Shown in pieces: positions 17,632 through 26,665 of a stretch of 64,000 bases of DNA. The stretch spans positions 1,379,662 to 1,443,661 of the forward strand of contig NZ_KK211189.1 in assembly GCF_000620845.1 (NCBI RefSeq), given 5' to 3'. The notes under the pieces were generated by a model. That model did no database searches, was not told where the DNA came from, and saw only the letters and a list, made by a program, of their open reading frames with translations. Numbering within the stretch: the first letter of the stretch is position 1; each line of letters opens with the position of its first letter. The DNA is from Exiguobacterium marinum DSM 16307 (GTDB lineage: Bacteria > Bacillota > Bacilli > Exiguobacteriales > Exiguobacteriaceae). The position numbers and the translations under genes were made by a program.

Positions 17632-18357
17632 ATGAAACATGTGATGATTACATCTGGTGCGAAAGGAATCGGTCGCGTCGTGACAGAACGTCTTATACAA
17701 GATGGTTGGTACGTCAGCATCTTGCAACGAAACCCAATCGACTGGGAGCACGAACATATACATATTATCGAGGCGGGATTGACGGACCGCGAACAACTGC
17801 TCTCGGCCTATGAGGAAGCGGTCGAACGCTTTGGTGAACCGGACGCCTTGATTTTAAATGCAGGTCCATACATCTTTGAGCGCAAGCCGCTCGTTGAGTT
17901 GACGGATGAAGAGTGGGACGAAGTGCTCACCGGCAACCTATCTGCCTCATTTTGGTTGATGCGACGTGCGATTCCTTCAATGCGAACGAATCGGTTCGGA
18001 CGCATCATCTCTTATGGTTTTCCGGAGAGTGGGTCGGCACCTGGTTGGATTCATCGTTCTGCGTTCGCTGCTGCAAAGACGGCGCTCGTCAGCTTGACGA
18101 AATCGGTCGCGTTAGAAGAGGCCCCGTTCGGAATTACGGCGAACATGGTCAACCCGGGAAATATCGTCGGGTCTCAAAAAGAGATGCGAATCGAGGAAGC
18201 TGAAGTGGATGAAGGAACGCCAGTAGGCCGGCACGGTACGGGAGAAGATATCGCCCGTCTGATTTCCTTCTTGTTACAAGAAGAATCGGATATGATCACT
18301 GGTGCCGTCATCGATGTGACAGGCGGGGTCAACGTCGTGCATCAGTATCGGAAGTGA
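17632..18357 (+). CDS. SDR-family protein with catalytic Tyr replaced by Phe
   Basis: A 241-residue short-chain dehydrogenase/reductase fold. The nucleotide-binding loop TSGAKGIGR (7-15), LNAGPY (75-80), Asn102, Ser127 and Lys149 are in place. The YxxxK position reads F-A-A-A-K (Phe145), so the normal proton-donating Tyr is missing. Family members annotated as FabG-like oxidoreductases in Bacillaceae share, as I recall, the same RSAFAAAK wording, so this may be a conserved non-classical subgroup. GGAGGAGG precedes the ATG. The phosphoesterase gene follows 11 bases after the stop, suggesting co-transcription. The substrate is unknown. Confidence 0.87.
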   Translation: MKHVMITSGAKGIGRVVTERLIQDGWYVSILQRNPIDWEHEHIHIIEAGLTDREQLLSAYEEAVERFGEPDALILNAGPYIFERKPLVELTDEEWDEVLTGNLSASFWLMRRAIPSMRTNRFGRIISYGFPESGSAPGWIHRSAFAAAKTALVSLTKSVALEEAPFGITANMVNPGNIVGSQKEMRIEEAEVDEGTPVGRHGTGEDIARLISFLLQEESDMITGAVIDVTGGVNVVHQYRK

Positions 18358-18368
18358 GGGGTAGAAGG

Positions 18369-19091
18369 ATGAAGATTGGGATTGTGACGGATGTTCACGG
18401 AAATCTAGAAGCGTTACAGGCGGTGCTTCACGCAATGGATGCACAACGAGTTGACGTCGTTTGGTCACTTGGTGATATGATTGCGATGGGGCCGGACTCC
18501 AATGCGGTTATGGAGCGATTGCTGGATCGGGGAGCGCATATGATTTCTGGAAATCATGACGAAGCAGTCATCTCGCTTTTGGCTGGACACGGTCACCCAG
18601 ACAGTTACGCCCATACGCGTCCTCATCATGAGTGGGTCGCGCGTCACCTTGATACGAACTATGTGGATGTATTGGAGTCGCTACCTCGAACGATCACTAC
18701 CGAGTTAGCTGGGCAAACGGCATTCGGTATCCACTACCACATCCCTAATGAGAAGTGGGAAGCCACGATCGTCGAAGAACCATTTCACGATATTCTTGAA
18801 CCAACACTTGAAAATATGCAACGACTATACGGTGAATACGCTGGAGATGTCATCTTATTCGGACATCACCATCCCGTTCATTTGTTTGAAGATGATACGA
18901 AATGCTATGTCAATCCCGGTGCGCTCGGTGTTGCGCGGGATGAACTTGCTCGCTTTGCTATATTGTCAGAGGGAGAGACCGGAATCCGACTTGATTTAAA
19001 AGCAGTCCCCTACGATAAACGTACATTTTTAGAAAAGATGGAACGCCATGAGGTTCCTCAACGAGATGTCATGATGCGCTTATTCTATTAA
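18369..19091 (+). CDS. Metallophosphoesterase family protein (YfcE/Calcineurin-like)
   Basis: A 240-residue dinuclear metal phosphoesterase. Motifs in order are DVHGN (Asp8, His10), LGDM (Asp36), SGNHDEA (Asn62, His63) and a C-terminal GHHHP with later NPGALG, all intact. The group includes bis-nucleotide and cyclic-nucleotide phosphodiesterases and many with unknown substrate. The ATG at 18369 follows GTAGAAGG; the GTG at 18354 overlaps the upstream stop. It is probably in one transcript with the SDR gene and ends at a bidirectional terminator. Confidence 0.87.
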   Translation: MKIGIVTDVHGNLEALQAVLHAMDAQRVDVVWSLGDMIAMGPDSNAVMERLLDRGAHMISGNHDEAVISLLAGHGHPDSYAHTRPHHEWVARHLDTNYVDVLESLPRTITTELAGQTAFGIHYHIPNEKWEATIVEEPFHDILEPTLENMQRLYGEYAGDVILFGHHHPVHLFEDDTKCYVNPGALGVARDELARFAILSEGETGIRLDLKAVPYDKRTFLEKMERHEVPQRDVMMRLFY

Positions 19092-19105
19092 AAGAAGTCA
19101 TGTAA

Positions 19106-19138
19106 AAAAGTGCGATCCTTGAATGGACCGCACTTTTT
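19106..19138. terminator. Bidirectional terminator
   Basis: A hairpin with arms AAAGTGCG and CGCACTTT plus an inner TCC/GGA is flanked by A and T runs, between the phosphoesterase and the convergent peptidase. Confidence 0.82.
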
Positions 19139-19139
19139 G

Positions 19140-20237
19140 TCATTCAATCTCTTGCAGTGTTTTGGGATAGCTCGTCAATGTGATCGGACCGCTCTCGGTC
19201 ATAACGAGGTCATCTTCGATGCGGACCCCGCCGACTCCTGGTAAATAGATCCCTGGTTCGACTGTGAAAGTCATACCGACTTGGGCGGTCGTGTCATTGT
19301 TCGCTGCCATCGATGGGTGTTCATGCACTTCGATTCCGATTCCGTGGCCAATTCGATGGGTGAAGTATTCGCCATATCCGGCAGATGTAATGACTTGACG
19401 GGCTGCAATATCGATTGCACCGAGTGTCGTTCCGACATTCGCCATCTCGATTGCTGCTTCTTCAGCTTGTAGAACCGTTTCATAAAGTTCACGTTGTTTC
19501 TTACTCGCTTCGCCGAAAACGACTGTACGTGTGATATCAGAGCAATATCCTTGCCAGACGACACCGAGGTCAAACAATGCGAAATCTCCTTTTTTCAAAC
19601 GGTTATTGCCCGGCACACCATGAGGGTCAGCGCTATTCTCGCCGAACAATACGAGCGTATCGAATGACATTTCACGAACCCCTTGCTGTTTCATGGCGTA
19701 CTCGATGTCGGCGATGACTTCGAGCTCAGTCACGCCTTCGCGCAGGGAGCGAATCCCAGCTTCGATTGCCATATCTGCTAGCTCGGCGGCCCGTTTCATA
19801 ACGCGAACTTCATCTGGTGATTTGATCATACGTAACGCTTGAAGTTCGTCAGTCAAATCAATGATAGACAAGCCGGCAAAACCGGCACGGAGTTGTTCGA
19901 CTCGATTGAATGTCAAATGCTCCCCTTCGATACCGATTCGTTCAGGAACGATTTGGTTGTCGAGGAATAACTTGACGATTTTGTCCCATGGATTCTCATG
20001 ATCCATATACGTCACGATCTCACCTGACCAGTCACTCGCTTCGACGATCCCTTTTTCAAGAGCAGGGCAGATAATGGCAGTTGTCCCGTTCTTTAAGACC
20101 AAGACGGCGATTAATCGTTCATGGGCTTCCGCATATACACCCGAGAAATAAAATACGGACGCTTTCGATGTAATAAATGCCGCATCTAAGCCTTTTGTTG
20201 CTAGAGATTGTGCAATTTGATTGGTGCGTTGATTCAA
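19140..20237 (-). CDS. M24 family Xaa-Pro peptidase
   Basis: A 365-residue proline-specific peptidase with a creatinase-like N-terminal domain (about 1-130) and a pita-bread catalytic domain. The metal ligands are all visible: Asp in FDLGVVW, Asp in CSDITRT, His in HRIGHGIGIEVHE, Glu in VEPGIY and Glu in GVRIEDD. It cleaves peptides at Xaa-Pro bonds in the cytoplasm. The start is a TTG at 20237 behind AAGGGAAGGG; no in-frame ATG is near. Whether it is a dipeptidase (PepQ) or aminopeptidase (PepP) cannot be decided. Confidence 0.9.
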   Translation of the reverse strand: MNQRTNQIAQSLATKGLDAAFITSKASVFYFSGVYAEAHERLIAVLVLKNGTTAIICPALEKGIVEASDWSGEIVTYMDHENPWDKIVKLFLDNQIVPERIGIEGEHLTFNRVEQLRAGFAGLSIIDLTDELQALRMIKSPDEVRVMKRAAELADMAIEAGIRSLREGVTELEVIADIEYAMKQQGVREMSFDTLVLFGENSADPHGVPGNNRLKKGDFALFDLGVVWQGYCSDITRTVVFGEASKKQRELYETVLQAEEAAIEMANVGTTLGAIDIAARQVITSAGYGEYFTHRIGHGIGIEVHEHPSMAANNDTTAQVGMTFTVEPGIYLPGVGGVRIEDDLVMTESGPITLTSYPKTLQEIE

Positions 20238-20333
20238 GATGAATCCCTTCCCTTCTACCTCTTACGTTGACTTCTCGTCTATTATAGCTGTTTCGAAAAC
20301 AGAAAGGAAATGTTCCAATTTTATTGGTACAGT

Positions 20334-20362
20334 TTGAACATGTTTGACTGATACAGTATAAT
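20334..20362 (+). promoter_or_regulatory. Promoter of the ytoI-like gene
   Basis: TTGAAC (20334-20339), 17 bases and a perfect TATAAT (20357-20362). The -10 box contains the apparent ATG at 20361, which excludes that codon as the start. Confidence 0.8.
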
Positions 20363-20402
20363 GAACATAGTAGAAAATGTATTGAGAGAAGGGACTCCGC
20401 GT

Positions 20403-21713
20403 ATGACCACAAAACATGAACAGATCATAGCACATATCGAATCACTCGATGTTGGGTCAAAAATATCGGTCCGTCAAATTGCAAAAGAATTGGCTGTGTC
20501 TGAAGGTACGGCTTACCGGGCCATCAAAGAAGCTGAGAACCTGGGCTTCGTTTCTACCATTGAACGTGTGGGGACGATTCGAATCAAGCGTAAACAAAAA
20601 GAGAATATCGAGAAACTCACATTTGCTGAAGTCGTTAATATCGTGGATGGACAAGTGTTAGGTGGACGGAACGGATTGCACAAGACGCTATCAAAATTTG
20701 TTATCGGTGCTATGAAGCTTGAGGCGATGATGCGATATATCGATGTCGACTCGCTTGTCATCATCGGGAACCGAGAAAAAGCGCATGAACTTGTCTTACA
20801 ATCAGGCGGGGCTGTGTTGATCACGGGTGGGTTTGATACGACGGACGAAGTGAAGCGAATGGCAGATAAGTACGACATGCCTGTGATTTCTACATCGTAT
20901 GACAGTTTTACCGTCGCTACGATGATCAACCGCGCCATTTACGACCGACTGATCAAGAAAGAGATTTTACTTGTTTCGGACATTGTCATCCCACTCCATG
21001 ACACGTTTTATTTGAAGGCTGATGACACTTTGAAACGTTGGCATGAATTGAACGAACGGACGAAGCATAATCGTTATCCGGTCATCGATGAACAGATGAA
21101 AGTGGTCGGTGTGATTACTGCGAAGGATGTGATTGACAAATCACATGATCATGATATCGAGAAGGTCATGACAAAAAGTCCGATTACGGTCGGGGTGCAG
21201 ACTAGTGTGACCAATGCGGCGCACCAGATGGTTTGGGAAGGGATTGAGATGCTTCCTGTCGTCGATAACTATGGGCGCCTCCTCGGCATCATCAGTCGTC
21301 AGGATGTACTGAAGGCGTTGCAGCTGGCGAACCGTCAACCGCAAGTCGGCGAAACGTTCGATAATATGATCACGAATCAACTAAAGGAAGACCCTGCATC
21401 GAACGGAACGGCCTTCACGGTTGAAGTCGCACCACAAATGACGAGTCATATGGGAACCGCCTCTTCCGGTGTGTTGACGACTTTGTTGGTAGAAGGGGCG
21501 ACGCGTAGTCTGCGTCACATGAAAAAAGGGGACCTGGTGGTGGAGAACATCACAGTTTATTTCATGAAACCAATTCAGATTGAAAGTCAGATTCGGGTGT
21601 CTGCGAACGTCTTCGACCTTGGGCGAAAGTTCGGGAAAGTCGACGTAGAAATGACACAAGGTACACAACTTGTTGCCAAGGCACTCGTCACGGCACAATT
21701 GATTGATCGTTAA
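20403..21713 (+). CDS. ytoI: HTH-DRTGG-CBS-hotdog protein (YtoI-like)
   Basis: A 436-residue multidomain protein, close to Bacillus YtoI in length and order. A winged helix-turn-helix covers 1-62 (VRQIAKELAVSEGTAYRAIKEAENLG). A DRTGG domain covers about 70-180. A pair of CBS domains follows (about 190-310, with NRYPVIDEQMKVVGVITAKDV and MLPVVDNYGRLLGIIS). A hotdog thioesterase-like domain ends it (about 325-436). CBS pairs usually bind adenine nucleotides, so it may be a nucleotide-sensing regulator. No target is known to me. The ATG at 20403 was chosen because the promoter overlaps the earlier ATG. Confidence 0.88.
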   Translation: MTTKHEQIIAHIESLDVGSKISVRQIAKELAVSEGTAYRAIKEAENLGFVSTIERVGTIRIKRKQKENIEKLTFAEVVNIVDGQVLGGRNGLHKTLSKFVIGAMKLEAMMRYIDVDSLVIIGNREKAHELVLQSGGAVLITGGFDTTDEVKRMADKYDMPVISTSYDSFTVATMINRAIYDRLIKKEILLVSDIVIPLHDTFYLKADDTLKRWHELNERTKHNRYPVIDEQMKVVGVITAKDVIDKSHDHDIEKVMTKSPITVGVQTSVTNAAHQMVWEGIEMLPVVDNYGRLLGIISRQDVLKALQLANRQPQVGETFDNMITNQLKEDPASNGTAFTVEVAPQMTSHMGTASSGVLTTLLVEGATRSLRHMKKGDLVVENITVYFMKPIQIESQIRVSANVFDLGRKFGKVDVEMTQGTQLVAKALVTAQLIDR

Positions 21714-21717
21714 CGAA

Positions 21718-21752
21718 AAGAGCACCTGCTACATTTGTAGCGGTGCTCTTTT
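21718..21752. terminator. Bidirectional terminator
   Basis: Arms AAGAGCACC and GGTGCTCTT with an inner GCTAC/GTAGC are followed by TTT, between the ytoI-like gene and convergent ytpI. Confidence 0.87.
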
Positions 21753-22066
21753 TATGAAGGTGTATTCGTAGGTTCTTCCGCGGCGTGCGGATAGATTTTT
21801 CGGTAACGTATAAATCCGACAATCGCATTACCCAAGCCAACGACCAACATGACGATACTGACAATCCAACCGACAGTCGAATTCAATCCGAATCCACCAA
21901 CCATTTGGTTCGCAGCGAATAACGCAAGGAATAAACTTAACCAGATTAAAGCTTGTGTGTTGAACAAAGCTTTACGGTTTGGCGTCTTTGTCAAAAAAGC
22001 ACGGCGCTTGAAGACAAGGTACGCTCCGAGCGCGAACAAAATGAGTCCAATCATGACAAGTTGCAA
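21752..22066 (-). CDS. ytpI: YtpI-family small membrane protein
   Basis: A 104-residue integral membrane protein with three hydrophobic segments (about 3-19, 36-55 and 63-86). The hydrophilic tail ends in EEPTNTPS. It matches the YtpI family in size and place, between ytoI and nrnA as in Bacillus; the function is unknown. The start is probably a TTG at 22066 with AAAGGGG nine bases upstream. The ATG four codons later is the alternative. Confidence 0.82.
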   Translation of the reverse strand: MQLVMIGLILFALGAYLVFKRRAFLTKTPNRKALFNTQALIWLSLFLALFAANQMVGGFGLNSTVGWIVSIVMLVVGLGNAIVGFIRYRKIYPHAAEEPTNTPS

Positions 22067-22141
22067 GTGAAGGAACCCCTTTCTATCTCATAATCTGTTA
22101 TCATCATACCATAATAGTGTGTAGGAAAGTGAGGAATCATC

Positions 22142-23110
22142 ATGACGCAATGGCATGAAGCGGATACAATCAAATCCGAAATAGAGAAGGCAAACACCAT
22201 TTTCATTCACCGCCACGTCCGACCGGATCCTGATGCATTAGGGAGCCAGCTTGGGTTACAGCGTATTTTAAAATCGGTTCATCCGGAAAAACAAATTTAT
22301 GCGGTCGGTGGTATGGTTCCTGACCTCGAGTTTTTAGGGAAGATGGAGCACGTCGAGGAAGAGATGTACCGGGACGCGCTCGTCCTCATTTTGGATACGG
22401 CAAATCAAGAGCGAATTGATGGACCTTTTGCGTTGAATGGTAAGTCGATCATCAAAATAGACCACCACCCTGATGAAGACCCATATGCGATGACACAAAT
22501 TGTAGACACATCGGTCAGCTCAACGTCTGAAATGATTGTGGAGCTTGCCAATCTTTGGGGTTATCCAATCGATCAAGAAGCGGCATTTTTACTTTATGCC
22601 GGAATCGTGGGCGACACGGGGCGCTTCCAGTTCCGAAATGCAACGGCGCGAACGTTTGAAATTGCTTCGTCGCTCATTGCAAAAGACATCGACACAAACA
22701 AGTTGTATCGCCAAATGTATAAGACCAACTTAGCGACTCTTCAATTACAAGGTTACGTGCTACAGCATGTCAACGTCACTGATGAAGGTGTCGGTTATGT
22801 GAAGATTGACAAGGATGTACTAAGGGCGTTTCACGCTTCCCCAGAAGCGGCGTCTCAACTCGTCAATAGTTTTTCGGGTCTTGAAGGATTGAAATGTTGG
22901 GTCATGTTCGTAGAGAACAAAGAAGAGATTCGTGTTCGGATTCGTTCTAAAGGCCCTGTCATCAACGAAGTGGCTAAACGATACCGTGGAGGTGGCCATC
23001 CGATGGCGGCTGGAGCTACGGTTGATACGTGGGAAGAGATGGATGACGTCATTGCTGCTCTGAATGAAGTAGCGGACAGATTCACGTTTGAAGAAAATGA
23101 AGAGGGCTGA
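22142..23110 (+). CDS. nrnA: Oligoribonuclease / pAp phosphatase NrnA (DHH family)
   Basis: A 322-residue DHH-DHHA1 protein that degrades nano-RNA and dephosphorylates 3'-phosphoadenosine 5'-phosphate. Motifs are HRHVRPDPDALGSQ (about 24-37), ILDTANQERI, KIDHHPDEDPY, GIVGDTGRF and the C-terminal RYRGGGHPMAAGA of DHHA1. The ATG at 22142 follows GTGAGGA. Its last codons lie inside a long palindrome shared with the convergent small gene. In Bacillus ytrI/ytrH follow; they are absent here. Confidence 0.94.
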   Translation: MTQWHEADTIKSEIEKANTIFIHRHVRPDPDALGSQLGLQRILKSVHPEKQIYAVGGMVPDLEFLGKMEHVEEEMYRDALVLILDTANQERIDGPFALNGKSIIKIDHHPDEDPYAMTQIVDTSVSSTSEMIVELANLWGYPIDQEAAFLLYAGIVGDTGRFQFRNATARTFEIASSLIAKDIDTNKLYRQMYKTNLATLQLQGYVLQHVNVTDEGVGYVKIDKDVLRAFHASPEAASQLVNSFSGLEGLKCWVMFVENKEEIRVRIRSKGPVINEVAKRYRGGGHPMAAGATVDTWEEMDDVIAALNEVADRFTFEENEEG

Positions 23111-23132
23111 CCGCGGTCAGCTCTCTTCATTT
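23095..23132. terminator. 38-bp palindrome spanning both stop codons
   Basis: Outer arms AAATGAAGAG/CTCTTCATTT and inner arms GCTGACC/GGTCAGC are separated by one G-T pair and a two-base centre. It includes the nrnA stop (23108-23110) and the stop of the convergent gene (23127-23129). It probably terminates or stabilises both messages, though the T-run is poor. Confidence 0.65.
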
Positions 23133-23318
23133 GTCTCCATTTTCTTTTGGAATGAACCATGTGCCGCGGTCGGTCACGTCTTCGACGACATCGAGTTGAT
23201 ACTCTGTAATATACTTTCGAAGCCGGTCGATGATTTCCGGACTGTCCGCAAAAACGGTTTGGCCGTTCTGTAATTTCTCTAACTTATCGCGTGCAATCTG
23301 TCCCCGATTGATAATCAT
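23127..23318 (-). CDS. Small conserved-looking protein of unknown function
   Basis: A 63-residue soluble protein. The start ATG at 23318 has a strong ribosome site (AAAGGGGG), which is the main reason to call it real. The sequence is charged and probably alpha/beta, with no signal peptide, membrane segment or cysteine. It is convergent with nrnA and divergent from dnaE, and no family was recognised. It occupies the place of the Bacillus sporulation genes ytrH/ytrI but does not resemble them. Confidence 0.75.
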   Translation of the reverse strand: MIINRGQIARDKLEKLQNGQTVFADSPEIIDRLRKYITEYQLDVVEDVTDRGTWFIPKENGDK

Positions 23319-23421
23319 ACGCTTTTACCCCCTTTTGTCGTGAGTTTTGTCTATAATTATTGTATCAGAGAAGTGATGAATTGAGTTTGACAATTCAATT
23401 AATATAGAAAGGAGGACAACG

Positions 23422-26400
23422 ATGATTCATCTGAATGTCAGAACTGCTTATAGCTTACTACAAAGTACAATTCGACTAGAACAATACGTCTTGCAGATGA
23501 CCGAGCGTGGAAGTCGTTCAGTTGCGATTGCAGATGATGCCTTTTATGGTGTCCCGACATTTTTATCCTATTGTAAACGATATGGGGTGAAACCGCTCAT
23601 TGGACTGAGGACAATCCTCCGTTTAGACGGACTAGATGTTTCGGTGCTTGCATATGCGTCGAACGAAGCAGAGCTTCAGGAACAATATCGAATCATCAAA
23701 ACGGGAGGAATTGAAGACCGAACGACGATGCCGCTCATTATCCTTCCTGAAAATTGGAAGGCGAATGATCCGGTTCATCGGCGTCGCCTTTATCATCAAA
23801 TGCTCTCCTATGTAGATGAAGATAAGCTCTGGCTCGGACTCCCAGCACCTCAGACGACTGAGCAAGTGCAAGTGTTGAAGCAACTTCGTCTCATGCGCGA
23901 AGAGCTTGCTGTTCAATTGATTCCTGCCCCTGAAACAAGGTATATGCGACCAGAGGATATAGAAGGGTTTCGAGCCGTCTCTGCCATTCGTGAGGGGGAT
24001 GTGATGTCGAATGAAGACGTGCGACAAAAAGGGTTACATGTCCGTCTTCCGAGCGAGATGAACGACTGGTTCACAACAGAAGAGTTAGCGGAACTCAATC
24101 GATTTGAATCACGTATTCAACTCGATCAACTTCCTCATGCGGAAGGGGCGATTCCAGAACTGCCTGATGCTGACCAAAATTTGAAACGACTCGTGGGTGA
24201 ACGCCTGAAATCGATGGAACTCTTAAAGGAACCTTATATCGAGCGAGCAAAGTTCGAACTGGATGTCATTGCAAAGACCGGATTTTCTTCCTATTTTTTG
24301 ATTGTCGAAGACATCATTCGATTCGCCCGAGAATCTGGTATTGAAGTGGGACCGGGTCGGGGATCGGCGGCAGGTTCACTCGTTAGTTTTGCCCTCCATA
24401 TTACAGAAGTCGACCCGGTTCATTACGGATTGTTATTTGAACGATTTTTAAATCCTGAACGCGTGTCGATGCCAGATATTGATTTAGACTTTGAAGATGA
24501 GCGTCGAGAAGAAGTCGTATCGTACGTGTTGTCAAAATACGGGGAAACGCATGCGGCACAAATCGGGACGCTCGCGACGTTTGGAGCAAAGGCAGCGATT
24601 CGAGACGTCGCCAGAGCGCTCGGCATGACATTAGAAGAAGGACAGGCTGCAAGTAAACAAGTGAAATCGGGTGGGTTAGACGAATTGATGTCGAACCCGA
24701 AACAGATGAAATGGTTCGTTGGTAGTCAAAAGCGGCAGCAATTGTTACAAATTGCGAAGCAGTTAGAAGGTTTGCCTCGCCAATCATCGGTTCACGCGGC
24801 CGGTATCGTTCTTAGTCGCCAACCGATTGAAGAAGTGACGCCGCTCCAACCTGGAATAGAAGAGTATGTAACACAATATAATATGAAGGATTTGGAAGAG
24901 GTCGGGCTGCTGAAAATCGATTTACTCGGGTTGCGGAACTTGAGTCGCTTACGAAAGATGGAAGATTTGATTCGAGAAAGTGATGCCCTGTTCTCACTGA
25001 AAACCATTCCGTTACACGATGCCCGGACATATCGTTTGTTAGCTAGAGGAGAGACAAATGGCATCTTCCAGTTCGAGTCGACTGGGATGAAACAAGCGCT
25101 TCGGCAAGTGAAGCCAACTGAGTTTGAAGATATCGTTGTGACGATGTCACTCTATCGCCCGGGACCAATGCAGTTCATCGAAACGTATGCCAAACGAAAG
25201 CATGGTTTGCCTTACCAACAAATTCATCCAGCCGTAGAAGACGTCATGAAACCTACGTATGGGGTACTCGTTTATCAAGAACAGGTCATGAGACTACTTC
25301 GAAAGCTTGGAGGTTATTCATACGCTGAGGCGGATTTGGTCAGACGAGCGATTGCTAAAAAAGATATTGGCACGATTGAGCGAGAACGGGAACGATTTTT
25401 AAAACAGGCAGAAAAGAATAACCGGGATGTGTTGACGCAAATCTTTTCTTGGATTGAAAAGTTCGCGGGATATGGATTCAACCGATCCCACGCTGTCGCC
25501 TACAGTTTGATCAGCTATCGGTTGGCTTATGTCAAAGCACATTTCCCTCGTGTCTTTCATGTGGTGACATCGGAAAAGACGAGTGAACTCGTCAGATTGT
25601 TGCGAAAAGATCAAATTCCGGTGTATCCACCAGACGTCTTACACGGTCACGCCGAGGCGACGCTTGAAGGACCTGGCGTCCGACTCGGGTTAAAAGCAAT
25701 CCAAGGCTTGACCAAACGTGATGTCGAACGTCTGATTGAGCTGAATGGGCAATTGAAAGATGTCAGAACTCTTCAAGAAGCTATGGAGTGGAAGAATAAA
25801 GACCAGTTTAAATTACGTCGTTTACTTGGTGCGGGCGCGCTCGACCGGATGTATCACGGCGACCGGACAAGTGCTTTTGAAGCAGTCGAACGTTTGCGAG
25901 AAGAGGCAGGAACGCATTTTTTGCCCGACGAACTGTCATCGCTTGGACTCAAACAGAAGAAAGTAAAAGAACCAAATTGGTCTGAAGAAGAGAGAGAAGC
26001 GCTCGGAACATGGGTGGTGCACTCTCCACTGACCGCTATTTCGAATGTTGGGATTGAACCGTCTACAATTGACAACATCATAAACGGGACGAATGGTTAC
26101 CTTATCGTTTACGTAGATGACGTGCGTACATTTCTAACGAAAAAGCAGGAACGAATGGGAATCATCATGGTTGACGATGGTATGACACAAGAAGAAGTCG
26201 TCGTATTTCCACGAACATTTAGTCAATTCGGACGCTCCCTTTATGTCGGTAATATTTTATTACTTGAGGTTCATACGAATGAACGAGATGGACGAAAACA
26301 ACTGATTGTCGAACGGATACGTCCGTTGCATGGGCAGGCATTGTTTGTAAGGCTTACATTAGATCGATTCCCCGAACTCGAAGATTGGATACAACGTGCT

Positions 26401-26589
26401 CAGGGAGATGTCCCGGTTGTCTGTCGATTCACGGATTCAAAGGAAGTGAAACAGTTGGCGTCAGCTTACTCAATCAACCCGAATGAGGAGTACGTGGCTG
26501 AGGCGAAGAAAAAATTCGGCGAAGAAAATGTTGTGTTAAAACGAATCGATACGAAAATGGATGGTCCGAAAACTAGTACCAAGTCCTAA
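23422..26589 (+). CDS. dnaE: DNA polymerase III alpha subunit, DnaE type
   Basis: A 1055-residue replicative polymerase of the Gram-positive DnaE class, which extends RNA primers before PolC takes over. An N-terminal PHP domain (1-200) is degenerate: the HxH-type motif reads HLNVRTAYS. The polymerase core has GPGRGSAAGSL and the catalytic PDIDLDFED (Asp352, Asp354). GYGFNRSHAVAYSLISY and a helix-hairpin-helix region follow, then an OB fold (about 880-960). There is no exonuclease domain. Somewhat shorter than the Bacillus protein (about 1115). AAAGGAGG precedes the ATG. Confidence 0.95.
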   Translation: MIHLNVRTAYSLLQSTIRLEQYVLQMTERGSRSVAIADDAFYGVPTFLSYCKRYGVKPLIGLRTILRLDGLDVSVLAYASNEAELQEQYRIIKTGGIEDRTTMPLIILPENWKANDPVHRRRLYHQMLSYVDEDKLWLGLPAPQTTEQVQVLKQLRLMREELAVQLIPAPETRYMRPEDIEGFRAVSAIREGDVMSNEDVRQKGLHVRLPSEMNDWFTTEELAELNRFESRIQLDQLPHAEGAIPELPDADQNLKRLVGERLKSMELLKEPYIERAKFELDVIAKTGFSSYFLIVEDIIRFARESGIEVGPGRGSAAGSLVSFALHITEVDPVHYGLLFERFLNPERVSMPDIDLDFEDERREEVVSYVLSKYGETHAAQIGTLATFGAKAAIRDVARALGMTLEEGQAASKQVKSGGLDELMSNPKQMKWFVGSQKRQQLLQIAKQLEGLPRQSSVHAAGIVLSRQPIEEVTPLQPGIEEYVTQYNMKDLEEVGLLKIDLLGLRNLSRLRKMEDLIRESDALFSLKTIPLHDARTYRLLARGETNGIFQFESTGMKQALRQVKPTEFEDIVVTMSLYRPGPMQFIETYAKRKHGLPYQQIHPAVEDVMKPTYGVLVYQEQVMRLLRKLGGYSYAEADLVRRAIAKKDIGTIERERERFLKQAEKNNRDVLTQIFSWIEKFAGYGFNRSHAVAYSLISYRLAYVKAHFPRVFHVVTSEKTSELVRLLRKDQIPVYPPDVLHGHAEATLEGPGVRLGLKAIQGLTKRDVERLIELNGQLKDVRTLQEAMEWKNKDQFKLRRLLGAGALDRMYHGDRTSAFEAVERLREEAGTHFLPDELSSLGLKQKKVKEPNWSEEEREALGTWVVHSPLTAISNVGIEPSTIDNIINGTNGYLIVYVDDVRTFLTKKQERMGIIMVDDGMTQEEVVVFPRTFSQFGRSLYVGNILLLEVHTNERDGRKQLIVERIRPLHGQALFVRLTLDRFPELEDWIQRAQGDVPVVCRFTDSKEVKQLASAYSINPNEEYVAEAKKKFGEENVVLKRIDTKMDGPKTSTKS

Positions 26590-26596
26590 AAAGTGA

Positions 26597-26622
26597 TATA
26601 ATCGTACTAATTGGTCTGACCA
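26597..26622 (+). promoter_or_regulatory. -10 box and palindromic operator of the GntR gene
   Basis: TATAAT (26597-26602) is followed ten bases later by the perfect palindrome TGGTCTGACCA (26612-26622). This fits the TNGTNNNACNA form bound by FadR-subfamily GntR regulators. Its place at the expected transcription start suggests autorepression. No good -35 was seen. Confidence 0.6.
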
Positions 26623-26665
26623 CTTGAGTGTGATAAGTGATTCAAAAAGGGAGTTGAACGGTCAG

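Noticed and set aside
20361-20363. Upstream ATG for the ytoI-like gene
   Set aside because: It is part of the TATAAT -10 box and so cannot be in the transcript.
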